Shown here one piece after another: positions 1 through 7,760 of a stretch of 64,000 nucleotides of DNA. The notes beneath the pieces are model-generated. The model had not been told where the DNA came from, did no database searches, and saw only the letters and a list, made by a program, of their open reading frames with translations. Both the position numbers and the translations under genes were made by a program. The stretch comes from Paenibacillus azoreducens (GTDB taxonomy: Bacteria; Bacillota; Bacilli; Paenibacillales; Paenibacillaceae). Position 1 is the stretch's first letter, and every line of letters starts with the position of its first letter. Location: positions 5,175,501 through 5,239,500 of the forward strand of contig NZ_AP025343.1 in the NCBI RefSeq assembly GCF_021654775.1, written 5' to 3'.

Positions 1-2
1 GC

Positions 3-320
3 AAACTGGGTTTTTATGCCATCATTGGTTCTGCCGCGGCTTGGCTCGCCGCTTACGGTTTGGGGGGAGAAACAGCTCTGCTGAATGCGGGTCTTTACGA
101 ATATAACGCCGTATTGACCATCCTCGCTGTAGGTGCGATTTTTGATGCCAAAAGCCGATGGGCACCCGTGTCAGGTCTCGTCGCTGCCATTGTTTCCGTA
201 CCGATGACCGCTAGCTTTGACTCCTGGCTGCTGCCCTATGGGCTGCCGGCGCTAACCATGCCCTTTGTTGTATGCTCATGGGTGTTTATTGCCGCCAGAA
301 AGGTTATCCCCAAGCTCTAA
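3..320 (+). CDS. urea transporter family protein, C-terminal fragment
   Basis: The frame is open from the window edge, so only the last ~105 residues are seen. The protein is hydrophobic, with at least three predicted membrane spans, and carries a GLYEYNAVLTILAVG stretch. This resembles the LxxYNxxL-type selectivity-filter repeat of bacterial urea channels (UT family), which facilitate passive urea uptake across the cytoplasmic membrane. It ends with a short basic tail (RKVIPKL). An internal TTG at 60 has no ribosome site and is not a start. A hairpin terminator follows 35 bp downstream. Assignment is by motif resemblance only; another small membrane-channel family is possible. Confidence 0.6.
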   Translation, partial: KLGFYAIIGSAAAWLAAYGLGGETALLNAGLYEYNAVLTILAVGAIFDAKSRWAPVSGLVAAIVSVPMTASFDSWLLPYGLPALTMPFVVCSWVFIAARKVIPKL

Positions 321-355
321 TGAGGCTGCCTTAAAGCGGTATGTAAAAATGCCAA

Positions 356-377
356 AAGCCCCGAAAAATCGGGGCTT
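356..377. terminator. bidirectional intrinsic terminator
   Basis: Perfect stem AAGCCCCGA/TCGGGGCTT with a short A-rich loop, located between the convergent ends of the urea-transporter-like gene and rhaM. It has A-rich sequence on one side and a T-rich stretch on the minus-strand exit, so it can serve both genes. Confidence 0.75.
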
Positions 378-433
378 CATGCATATACTCAAAGATTGTT
401 TAGGCGGGAACCGCGCGCTGCGGCCCCCTTTGC

Positions 434-751
434 CTACGCTAAGTAGAACACCTGCTCTAAGTCTTTTGCAACGGGACTATTGTCCGGGTTCGATTTCATA
501 ATGGGTGCCATATAAGCCCACCATTTTTTGCAAATGTCCGTTTCTGCGATTTTATCGTAAGCGGCTTTGTTTTCAACTTCTAAATAAGCAAATAGCGTAT
601 CGGTTTCACGATCCAGGAAAATCGAATAATTGGAAGCGCCGTGTTCCTTCAAAGCTTCCTCCATTTCAGGCCAAAGCTCATCATGGCGTTTTTGATATTC
701 AGCCTGTTTACCCGGATATAAATACATCACGGATGCGATTCTTTCCATCAT
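434..751 (-). CDS. rhaM: L-rhamnose mutarotase RhaM
   Basis: 105 residues, the normal size of the family. RhaM is a cytoplasmic enzyme that interconverts the alpha and beta anomers of L-rhamnose, supplying the form used by RhaA. The sequence has the ferredoxin-like dimer fold pattern with [10 protein letters not shown] (conserved His ~23) and [10 protein letters not shown] (paired Trp ~77-78), both typical of RhaM. A strong TAGGAGG lies before the two adjacent ATG codons; the first is used here. It is the last gene of the rhamnose operon, 47 bp after rhaA, and ends at a bidirectional terminator. Confidence 0.93.
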   Translation of the reverse strand: MMERIASVMYLYPGKQAEYQKRHDELWPEMEEALKEHGASNYSIFLDRETDTLFAYLEVENKAAYDKIAETDICKKWWAYMAPIMKSNPDNSPVAKDLEQVFYLA

Positions 752-798
752 TATGCCTCCTAATGGATTTCAATGAGGTTTGCCACTTGCGAAGCCTA

Positions 799-2052
799 CT
801 ATCTTTTTAGCAATACGTTTTTTTCATATGATTTGACCTCTTTGAACCAGTCAAACCCAACGGGCACGCTGTTGATTTCACAGAAATAATTCCAAACATC
901 ACTGTAAGGGAAATCTTTCAGCTCTTCGGTAATGACCATTCGCGAAGTAAAGTCGTTTTCCAGTTCCAATTTCTTAAGTTCCGCAGTAGGTTCCAAGAAA
1001 GCTTTAAGAAAAGCTTTTTGTGTGTTGCGCGTGCCAACCACCCATGCCGCCACGCGGTTGATCGTTGCATCAAAGAAGTCAAGCCCGATATGGGTATGCG
1101 GGAGAAGATCATTACGGACCAGTTCGCGCCCGATTTCTACCAGTTCATCATCCATCAACACAACATGGTCGCTATCCCAGCGAACCGGCCGGCTTACATG
1201 CAGCATCATGCCTTTGCCAAACAACGCCAGCGAAGACAGTTTGCCCGATATCATTTCCGTCGGATGGAAGTGTCCGGCATCAAGGCAAATTAATTTGCCC
1301 CGCGTAATGCCGTAACCCATGTAAAATTCATGCGATCCGACCGTATACGCTTCGGCGCCCAAACCGAAAAGCTTGCTTTCGACGGCTTCCCGCGTATATT
1401 TTTCATCCAATTTCTCCGCAAAAATTTCGTCCAAAGCTTCCATCAAGCGTTTGCGCGGCGTGAAACGGTCGATCGGGTTATCTTTCATGCCATCGGGAAC
1501 CCAGAAGTTATTAATGCTTGTTTGGCCGAGCTCCCTCCCGAAATATTCCGCGATTTTGCGGGTGCGTTTGCCGTGTTCTACCCAGAAATCACGGACTTCT
1601 TTGTCGGGAGAAGCCAGGGTGTAATTATCTTTAAACATGGGGTGAGAAAAGAAAGTGGGGTTAAAATCAAGTCCCAGCCCTTGTTCCCTGGCCCATTCAA
1701 CCCATGGAGCAAAATGTTTGGGTTCAATTTCATTTAAATCGACTTTTTCATCCGTATCGACGTAAATCGCATGCAAGTTCAATTTATGTTTGCCAGGGAT
1801 TAAGGAAAAGGCTTTTTCAAGATCGGCGCGCAGTTCTTTGGGCGTACGCGCCGCACCTGGATAATTGCCTGTAGCCATAATGCCGCCGGTCAATTCACCG
1901 TCAGGGTTCATAAACCCTTTTACATCGTCACCTTGCCAGCAGTGTACCGAAATTTTGACTCCCTTTAATTTTTCAAGCGCATGGTCTGTATCCACCCCGA
2001 TGGCTGCATACCGTTCTTTTGCTGCTTGATAACGTTGTTCCACTTTGCTCAT
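799..2052 (-). CDS. rhaA: L-rhamnose isomerase RhaA
   Basis: 417 residues, close to the ~419 of Escherichia coli RhaA, which it resembles along its whole length (MHCWQGDDV-like, TGGIMATGNYPG, WIPDGMKD-like, HVSRPVRWDSDHVV). It isomerises L-rhamnose to L-rhamnulose in the cytoplasm. The TIM-barrel metal ligands lie in the LDAGHFHPTE and WDSDHV regions. GGGAGGT precedes the ATG. It lies 18 bp after rhaB and 47 bp before rhaM in the same operon. Confidence 0.96.
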   Translation of the reverse strand: MSKVEQRYQAAKERYAAIGVDTDHALEKLKGVKISVHCWQGDDVKGFMNPDGELTGGIMATGNYPGAARTPKELRADLEKAFSLIPGKHKLNLHAIYVDTDEKVDLNEIEPKHFAPWVEWAREQGLGLDFNPTFFSHPMFKDNYTLASPDKEVRDFWVEHGKRTRKIAEYFGRELGQTSINNFWVPDGMKDNPIDRFTPRKRLMEALDEIFAEKLDEKYTREAVESKLFGLGAEAYTVGSHEFYMGYGITRGKLICLDAGHFHPTEMISGKLSSLALFGKGMMLHVSRPVRWDSDHVVLMDDELVEIGRELVRNDLLPHTHIGLDFFDATINRVAAWVVGTRNTQKAFLKAFLEPTAELKKLELENDFTSRMVITEELKDFPYSDVWNYFCEINSVPVGFDWFKEVKSYEKNVLLKR

Positions 2053-2070
2053 GTTGTCGACCTCCCAAGT

Positions 2071-3531
2071 TTATTTGTTGCGGATGATTTTGTCATATTT
2101 CTCAAACACGCTTGCCGATTCGATTTTTTGCGGTTTATATTCCTTGATGTCAAAAGAATTTCGAACCAAGTCGCGCGCTTGATCCACGTCCTTGATTTCG
2201 CGTTCCGTGATCATTTGGACACTCAAGTTTCCGACCGCTGTCGCTTCAGCAGGGCCTGCATAAACAGTGACGCCGGCCAGATTTGCTGTAAGCTGATTGA
2301 GAATCGCGACACTGCTGCCGCCGCCGACGATATAGAGCGCCTCAATATCCCGCTTAGTAATCCGCTTCATTTTTTCAAGTTCTTTAGCATAGCGCAGCGC
2401 CAGACTTCCATATACACAGTTTGTCAGCTCGCCAATGGATTCCGGAACATCCTGCCCCGTTTCCCGGCAGTAATTTTGAATCTCCGTAATCATATGCACC
2501 GGATGATTAAAACGCGGATCATTCACATCAATGATTTGTTTGAAAAATGGATATTGGTTTGCTTGGTCAGCCATTTCTGAAAAACTGAGCCGGGAATCCG
2601 AATTTCTTGCGATTTCTTGAACAATCCAAAGTCCCATGATGTTTTTTAAGAAGCGATACGTACCATATGCGCCCCATTCATTGGTGTAGTTTTCTTCGAA
2701 TGCCATTCGCCCGGTATTGGGGGCTGTTAATTCCATCCCAATCAGCGACCAGGTGCCGCTGCTTAGGAATGCCCAATTCTTGCCTTTGGCCGGAGTACCC
2801 ACAACGGCAGATGCTGTATCGTGAGTGGCCACCGTAATAACGCGACAAGCAGGGATATCGTATTTTTCATGCCACTTTGGTTTCATTTCCCCCAAATAAG
2901 TTCCTGCATCGGTCAATTCGGCAAATTGGCAAGGATCAATATCTAAATGCATTAATAAATCCTTATCGAAGAGCCGTTCCCGCAAATTCAGCATTTGCGT
3001 CGTGGAAGCGTTGGTTGTTTCGGCGGCTTTTTTTCCAGTAAGAACATATCCAATATAGTCGGGAATCAGCAAAATTTTGTCCGCCTGTTTGATGAGTTCT
3101 TGGTCTTCCGCGTACAATTGATAAAGCGTGTTTAGCTCCAAAAACTGAATCCCGGTTTTCTGGTAGATATCATCCTTTTGAATTTCAGATGTCAGCTCGG
3201 CAATTTTATTTTGCGTCCGGCTGTCCCTATAGCTGATCGGGTCCGCCAATTTTTCGCCGCCCGGAGCGACCAGAACGTAATCGACGGCCCATGTATCAAT
3301 CCCAAGCGTGCATTCCGTGACGCCTTCTTGTTTTAATTTTTCGAGCCCTGCGAATATTTCGTGAATCAGCCCGTCAATCTCCCATCGATCATGCCCATCC
3401 CGAAAGGTAAAACCATTTTTAAAACGGTGCACCTCACGCAGATTCAGCTTGCCTTCCACCAAATTTCCAAGAATCATCCGCCCGCTGGATGCGCCAATGT
3501 CAACCGCGACGTAATTTCTCACATCAATCAC
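2071..3531 (-). CDS. rhaB: rhamnulokinase RhaB
   Basis: 486 residues, FGGY carbohydrate kinase family. It phosphorylates L-rhamnulose to L-rhamnulose-1-phosphate. The N-terminal phosphate-binding motif DIGASSGR is at residues ~11-18; the ATP-domain motifs [10 protein letters not shown] and [16 protein letters not shown] are present. The first possible start is GTG at 3531, but AAAGGAA is only 2-3 nt before it. A second in-frame GTG at 3522 (giving [10 protein letters not shown]) has better spacing, so the true protein may be three residues shorter. It sits between the transporter (22 bp) and rhaA (18 bp). Confidence 0.95.
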   Translation of the reverse strand: MIDVRNYVAVDIGASSGRMILGNLVEGKLNLREVHRFKNGFTFRDGHDRWEIDGLIHEIFAGLEKLKQEGVTECTLGIDTWAVDYVLVAPGGEKLADPISYRDSRTQNKIAELTSEIQKDDIYQKTGIQFLELNTLYQLYAEDQELIKQADKILLIPDYIGYVLTGKKAAETTNASTTQMLNLRERLFDKDLLMHLDIDPCQFAELTDAGTYLGEMKPKWHEKYDIPACRVITVATHDTASAVVGTPAKGKNWAFLSSGTWSLIGMELTAPNTGRMAFEENYTNEWGAYGTYRFLKNIMGLWIVQEIARNSDSRLSFSEMADQANQYPFFKQIIDVNDPRFNHPVHMITEIQNYCRETGQDVPESIGELTNCVYGSLALRYAKELEKMKRITKRDIEALYIVGGGSSVAILNQLTANLAGVTVYAGPAEATAVGNLSVQMITEREIKDVDQARDLVRNSFDIKEYKPQKIESASVFEKYDKIIRNK

Positions 3532-3553
3532 TTTCCTTTAAAAAGTTGAACAT

Positions 3554-4855
3554 TCACTTGAAATAAGCAATATCCTGATTGGCTGCCGATTCTAGATTGC
3601 CGTAACGCTCTTTCGTAATCTCATCCAAAGTGCGGCCGCGGGTGTTTGGCGTCCAAGCAACTCCGATAAGAAGCGAAATCGCAAGAAGAATAATCATAAT
3701 GGTTCCAGCTACGGTGAAACCAAGGTTTGCAAGGATCACCGGGAAGATAATCGACCAAATTCCGGCACTGCCGCGAACGAGGAAGAACATAATCCCTTGC
3801 ACCCCGCCGCGATATTGCGTCGGAAAAAGTTCGGTAGACCAAAGCGCATAAAACGCTTGCGCGCCGATTCCTGCCGAAATCCCCCATAGAATAACGAATG
3901 TCCAAAGACCTGCCCAAGACATGCCGACATAAGTAAGGACAATCCAGGATGCAACAGCCATTGCCGCGCCAGCAAGAAACAACCAGCGATGACTTACGCG
4001 GTCGCCGAATTTTGCAAAGCCGTAATAAGTTGCTGCTGCCGTTAAAATCCAAAGCACGGCTTGAAGCAAGTTTGCCTGCGTATTGGTCAGCCCGCCAACC
4101 GTTTCATATACGAACGGCATGAAAAATCCCATTGCTCCGGCGACCAGATTCCAGAACATATACACGCCAACAAGGAATAAAATCGATTTAACATTTACAA
4201 TATTGGAAAAAGCATGTTTGAAAGGGTGGGCAGTTTTTGCGCCGCTTTGTTTAAGCTTGGCTTGCTCTTCTTCCCAGTCCTTGGATTCATCAAGCCGGCG
4301 CTGCAAAGTCCAAGCTACAACCGCCACAATGAGTAGAGACAAGAAAAGTAAGCGGTTGCCTAAAAGGCCTAACGGAGAAACGATAATGCCTAAAGTAAAG
4401 ATGATTGCGGGTCCGCAAGACCAAGCAAATTGGGAAATGCCGATGTTTCTCGCCCTGGTTTTTGGATCTGCCATTTCAGAAATATAAGTCCATGACGCCG
4501 GAACCCCGGCTCCTACAGATAAACCGGTAACTAAAAATCCGATTAACAGCATCGGGAAATTCATCGCAAGCATAATAATAGCCACGCCGAGAATATAAAC
4601 GAGCATGTTATAGGTGTAGATAAATTTGCGTCCAAACTTATCGGCCAAATGCCCCCCAATCAATGCCCCAAAAGCTGAACCGAATGCATTCGCACTTACT
4701 GCTCCAAGCAAACCTACCGCAAAACTATCAAGGCCAAACTCCGCAGCCCATAAAGTTAAGCCGCTTGCACCTGCAACAATACAACCTGAGTCCAAATAAT
4801 TCGTAAGTGATACCGCAAAGGTTCCTTTTTTTCCTTCACTTACATTACCGCTCAC
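3554..4855 (-). CDS. MFS transporter, probable L-rhamnose permease
   Basis: 433 residues with twelve predicted membrane spans. Sugar-porter signature motifs are visible: GGHLADKFGRKF in loop 2-3 and the cytoplasmic central loop LQRRLDESKDWEEEQ. Starts with GTG behind GAAGGAGGG. As first gene of the rha operon it most likely imports rhamnose by proton symport; it is not homologous to the RhaT family of enterics as far as can be seen. Substrate is inferred only from context. Confidence 0.8.
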   Translation of the reverse strand: MSGNVSEGKKGTFAVSLTNYLDSGCIVAGASGLTLWAAEFGLDSFAVGLLGAVSANAFGSAFGALIGGHLADKFGRKFIYTYNMLVYILGVAIIMLAMNFPMLLIGFLVTGLSVGAGVPASWTYISEMADPKTRARNIGISQFAWSCGPAIIFTLGIIVSPLGLLGNRLLFLSLLIVAVVAWTLQRRLDESKDWEEEQAKLKQSGAKTAHPFKHAFSNIVNVKSILFLVGVYMFWNLVAGAMGFFMPFVYETVGGLTNTQANLLQAVLWILTAAATYYGFAKFGDRVSHRWLFLAGAAMAVASWIVLTYVGMSWAGLWTFVILWGISAGIGAQAFYALWSTELFPTQYRGGVQGIMFFLVRGSAGIWSIIFPVILANLGFTVAGTIMIILLAISLLIGVAWTPNTRGRTLDEITKERYGNLESAANQDIAYFK

Positions 4856-4880
4856 AACTAACCCTCCTTCATATTCTTGT

Positions 4881-4924
4881 TAAGCGCTTACTCCTAATAT
4901 ATGACCGGATGATTGCGTTTACAA
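4881..4924 (-). promoter_or_regulatory. rha operon promoter with cre-like palindrome
   Basis: On the minus strand, TTGTAA (4919-4924), a 17-bp spacer and TATATT (4896-4901) form a sigma-A-type promoter for the transporter-rhaBAM operon. The perfect palindrome TAAGCGCTTA (4881-4890) overlaps the expected transcription start. Its core fits the catabolite-responsive element bound by CcpA (three mismatches to the 14-nt consensus), which would give glucose repression of rhamnose use. Confidence 0.55.
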
Positions 4925-4941
4925 TAACGTGAAATTATAAT
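4913..4941 (+). promoter_or_regulatory. promoter of the AraC-type regulator
   Basis: TTGCGT (4913-4918), a 17-bp spacer and TATAAT (4936-4941) face right, 31 bp before the regulator's ATG. It overlaps the -35 of the divergent rha promoter, so binding of one regulator could affect both directions. Confidence 0.5.
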
Positions 4942-4971
4942 AAAAGTAACAAATTTACAGGTCGTGATCAT

Positions 4972-5955
4972 ATGGATGAAGATATAAAAAGAGAGCTTTA
5001 CCGTTTAAACAACATGGAAAAAATCCAAAAAGTAACAGGTCAATTTATCATGGATCATCCCAAGAAATCATTTTCCGAGGAAAATGGAAACATGAAATTG
5101 CTGAACGAGTATTTTTTCAAAAACAAGGATATTTATGTCAGCAAACATAATCGATACGCGGAGTATCCTTACCATTCGCATCAATTTCTTGAGTTAAACT
5201 ACATGCTTCAGGGAGAATGTCGACAAATCATCGAAGGAAAGGAGGAAATGCTGCAGGAAGGCGAGTTGCTTTTACTCGACAGCGGCTGCCGCCATTTGAT
5301 TAAAGCAACCGGCGATCATGATATTTTAATCAACATTTTATTCCGCGATCAAAACATCAACTTGGAATGGCTTACGGGGATCAAAAAGAAAAACAGTCTT
5401 GTGTATGATTTTCTGCTCAATTCAACCGTTGCCGGCAATCGAATGAAAAAATACATCATTTTTAAAAGCGCTAACATTCCGCATATCCGGCAAATTTTAG
5501 AACAAATTATTACTGAATATTTTCGGGACGAGGAATTTTCGACCAAAATTATTACGCTTTATCTGCCGATCTTATTCACCGAACTTGTCCGTAAATGCGA
5601 TACCTATTTATCCGATGAAGTCAAAAACCTGCACTCCGAGACAAACAATGTCGCGCTGAACACGCTGCAGCTCATCGAGCAGGATTACCGCGATATTACA
5701 TTAAGCTCGGCGGCGGAAAAATTAGGCTACAACAAAAATTATTTAAGCAATGTCATTAAAAAGAAAACCGGGTCCACGTTCACGGAACTCGTCAACAAGC
5801 AAAAAATCTTGGCCGCCAATCTGCTCATTGAATCGACCAGCATGCCAATAAATGACATTATTGAACAAGTCGGCTTTCAAAATAAAACCTATTTTTATTC
5901 GCTTTATAAAAAAGAGCATCAGATGCTGCCGCTGCAAAAGCGTGCAGGTATTTAA
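4972..5955 (+). CDS. AraC-family transcriptional regulator of rhamnose genes
   Basis: 327 residues. The N-terminal half holds a cupin-like ligand domain (PYHSHQFLELNYML, then a GECRQIIEGKEEMLQEGELLLL beta-rich stretch abbreviated here by its ends GECRQ and LLLL). The C-terminal ~100 residues carry two helix-turn-helix units (LSSAAEKLGYNKNYLSNVIK and INDIIEQVGFQNKTYFYSLYK), the AraC/XylS DNA-binding domain. Its position divergent from the rha operon suggests it activates that operon in response to rhamnose. The usual C-terminal G-x-T-P-x-x-[FY]-R is degenerate (MLPLQKRAGI), a small oddity. Only a weak AGGT ribosome site precedes the ATG. Confidence 0.82.
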   Translation: MDEDIKRELYRLNNMEKIQKVTGQFIMDHPKKSFSEENGNMKLLNEYFFKNKDIYVSKHNRYAEYPYHSHQFLELNYMLQGECRQIIEGKEEMLQEGELLLLDSGCRHLIKATGDHDILINILFRDQNINLEWLTGIKKKNSLVYDFLLNSTVAGNRMKKYIIFKSANIPHIRQILEQIITEYFRDEEFSTKIITLYLPILFTELVRKCDTYLSDEVKNLHSETNNVALNTLQLIEQDYRDITLSSAAEKLGYNKNYLSNVIKKKTGSTFTELVNKQKILAANLLIESTSMPINDIIEQVGFQNKTYFYSLYKKEHQMLPLQKRAGI

Positions 5956-5997
5956 TCTCCATCAGCTATCGGTTCATGGCGCTGAAAAAATGCAAAT

Positions 5998-6017
5998 AGC
6001 CCCGACTTTTCGGGGCT
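5998..6017 (+). terminator. hairpin after the AraC-type regulator
   Basis: AGCCCCGA/TCGGGGCT stem with a TTT-containing loop, 42 bp after the stop. No T-run directly follows on the plus strand, so efficiency is uncertain. Confidence 0.5.
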
Positions 6018-6311
6018 TCGCGTGCTATAACATGATGTCCCTCCCCTTGGACCAGCGGGAGCCTTTTGCTTGTTGGACCGGAGATTTCTGCTTCGAAGCG
6101 GAAAGACGATCATTACGGATTACCTTTCGGAAATGTAATTTCGCGATCTATACCTGCCAAACTCTGTAAGATGACGGCAGCTTTTGGACCAAGGAGGTTG
6201 GGCGGCGTTTCACGGGTGTTTTGTGTGAAACAATGGCGGTAAGGGCCAGGGACATCACTATTATTGTATAGATTTAAGGTTACAGACATGACAAATCTTT
6301 TCGCTAATTAT
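6018..6311. other. intergenic tract without recognisable gene
   Basis: About 290 bp between the AraC-type gene and the convergent MFS gene. It contains a 7-bp inverted repeat GTTTCAC/GTGAAAC near 6209-6233 that could end MFS transcription, but no T-run. The short open frames have no ribosome site or coding character. Confidence 0.5.
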
Positions 6312-7580
6312 TCAACGTGCCTTCTCGCGCATCATCCATCCGCCTGCCGCCGGTTCGGTCCGGGCTTGGGGAGTATCCGTTTTATCCTGCTCCGGCTTCA
6401 CAGCGAACAAGGTCAGCAGGCCTCCAACAGCGCTTATAGCAGCCATCACGCCAAACAGCACCCAATGATTGGTTTTCATTAGAAGCGACACCGCTGGCGG
6501 CCCCAGCGATACTCCGATAAACCTCATGCTGCTGTATAAAGATGTAATGGTACCCCTCTGTTTTTGCTCAATGCCTTCCGTAATCAGCGCATCCATGCAA
6601 GGCAGAGCCATGCCGATTCCGGCGCCGCACAACGAAAAAAACGAAATCACAAAAACAATCTGGCTGCTGAAGCCGGTAATGATCAGGCATAAGGTCAGAA
6701 GCCCCATCCCAGCGAATCCCGTCCATTTCATCCGCTTTTTGTGTTTGCCGATCCATTTGCCTGCGGCATAGGAAGCCAAGCAAAGCACGGCCAGCGGAAT
6801 CGCCAGCACCAAACCTTTGATGACCCCATGCAGATTGTACTCCATTTCAAGCGTTTCGGATAAATAAAAAAGCACCCCGAATAAAATAAACATGCTGATC
6901 CCGCCGACGGCAAAAATGGCATACAGCCATCTTCCTTTTTCCCGCAAAATGTTTCGGGTGTCGGCAAGAAATTGCCTGATGGTCATATCGCCGCTGTTTT
7001 TCTTCTTGGGAGCTTTGACAAAAATAAGAACCAGCAGCAAAGATAATACGCACAGCACCGGTATGGCCAGGAACGGCAAATACCAAAGCACAATCGCTAA
7101 CGCCGCTCCGAGAATAGGACTTAACACCTTGCCGAAGGTGTTGGAGGTTTCAATGATCCCCAGACTTTTGCTGACGTCATCTTCCTCCTTGAACATGTCC
7201 CCCACCAGCGGAAGCACAATGGGAAAAGCTCCGGCAGCGCCGATGCCCTGAAGAAGCCTTCCTGCGAGTATGATCCAGTAAGTCGTCATTCCGCTGGACA
7301 TCCAGGCAGCCGCTCCCGATACCGCTCCGCCTGCGGCGGCAATGGCCAAACTGGGGACAATGACCACCTTCCGCCCGAATCGGTCGGATAAATATCCGGC
7401 GATGGGAATTAATAAAATGGCTACTATAGCATAAACGGTAATGAGCATGCTGACTTGAAAAGGACCGACATGCAGCTGCTGGGAAATAAGCGGCAAAATG
7501 GGGATGAGCATCGAATTGCCCAGCGTCATGATCAAGGGGATGGATGCAAGCGCAGCAAGGTCCCATTTTTTGTCTTCCAT
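6312..7580 (-). CDS. MFS transporter, drug-efflux type
   Basis: 422 residues, twelve predicted spans. The loop 2-3 motif GYLSDRFGRKVV and the span-5 region GAAGAFPIVLPLVGDMF are typical of proton-driven multidrug antiporters (DHA1 type). AAAGGTGG precedes the ATG. The hydrophilic tail (KPEQDKTDTPQARTEP) is poorly conserved by nature. Monocistronic. Substrate cannot be told from sequence. Confidence 0.8.
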   Translation of the reverse strand: MEDKKWDLAALASIPLIMTLGNSMLIPILPLISQQLHVGPFQVSMLITVYAIVAILLIPIAGYLSDRFGRKVVIVPSLAIAAAGGAVSGAAAWMSSGMTTYWIILAGRLLQGIGAAGAFPIVLPLVGDMFKEEDDVSKSLGIIETSNTFGKVLSPILGAALAIVLWYLPFLAIPVLCVLSLLLVLIFVKAPKKKNSGDMTIRQFLADTRNILREKGRWLYAIFAVGGISMFILFGVLFYLSETLEMEYNLHGVIKGLVLAIPLAVLCLASYAAGKWIGKHKKRMKWTGFAGMGLLTLCLIITGFSSQIVFVISFFSLCGAGIGMALPCMDALITEGIEQKQRGTITSLYSSMRFIGVSLGPPAVSLLMKTNHWVLFGVMAAISAVGGLLTLFAVKPEQDKTDTPQARTEPAAGGWMMREKAR

Positions 7581-7645
7581 GACAAAACCACCTTTGTTCT
7601 TCGATAATAGCTCGTTATATTGTGGTTTCTTTTGCCCCTTACTAT

Positions 7646-7660
7646 ACAGACATTGTCAGT
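7646..7660. promoter_or_regulatory. possible operator upstream of MFS gene
   Basis: ACAGACATTGTCAGT is a near-palindrome (six of seven pairs, single central base), 66 bp upstream of the MFS start. The shape fits a TetR- or MarR-type operator, which often controls efflux pumps, but no such regulator gene is adjacent. Confidence 0.3.
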
Positions 7661-7723
7661 CAATCATTTCCCTGATCGTAGTGCCGGGTTTCCGCACTGT
7701 CTCTTATAGCCCTCCAAATACAG

Positions 7724-7755
7724 GAAACCCCGGAAACTCAAAGTCTCCGGAGGCT
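7724..7755 (-). terminator. terminator of the helD-like gene
   Basis: On the minus strand a ~12-bp stem (CCTCCGGAGACT / AGTTTCCGGGG, with G-U pairs and a TTG loop) follows the stop codon and leads into TTTCCTGTATTT. Confidence 0.6.
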
Positions 7756-7760
7756 CATGG

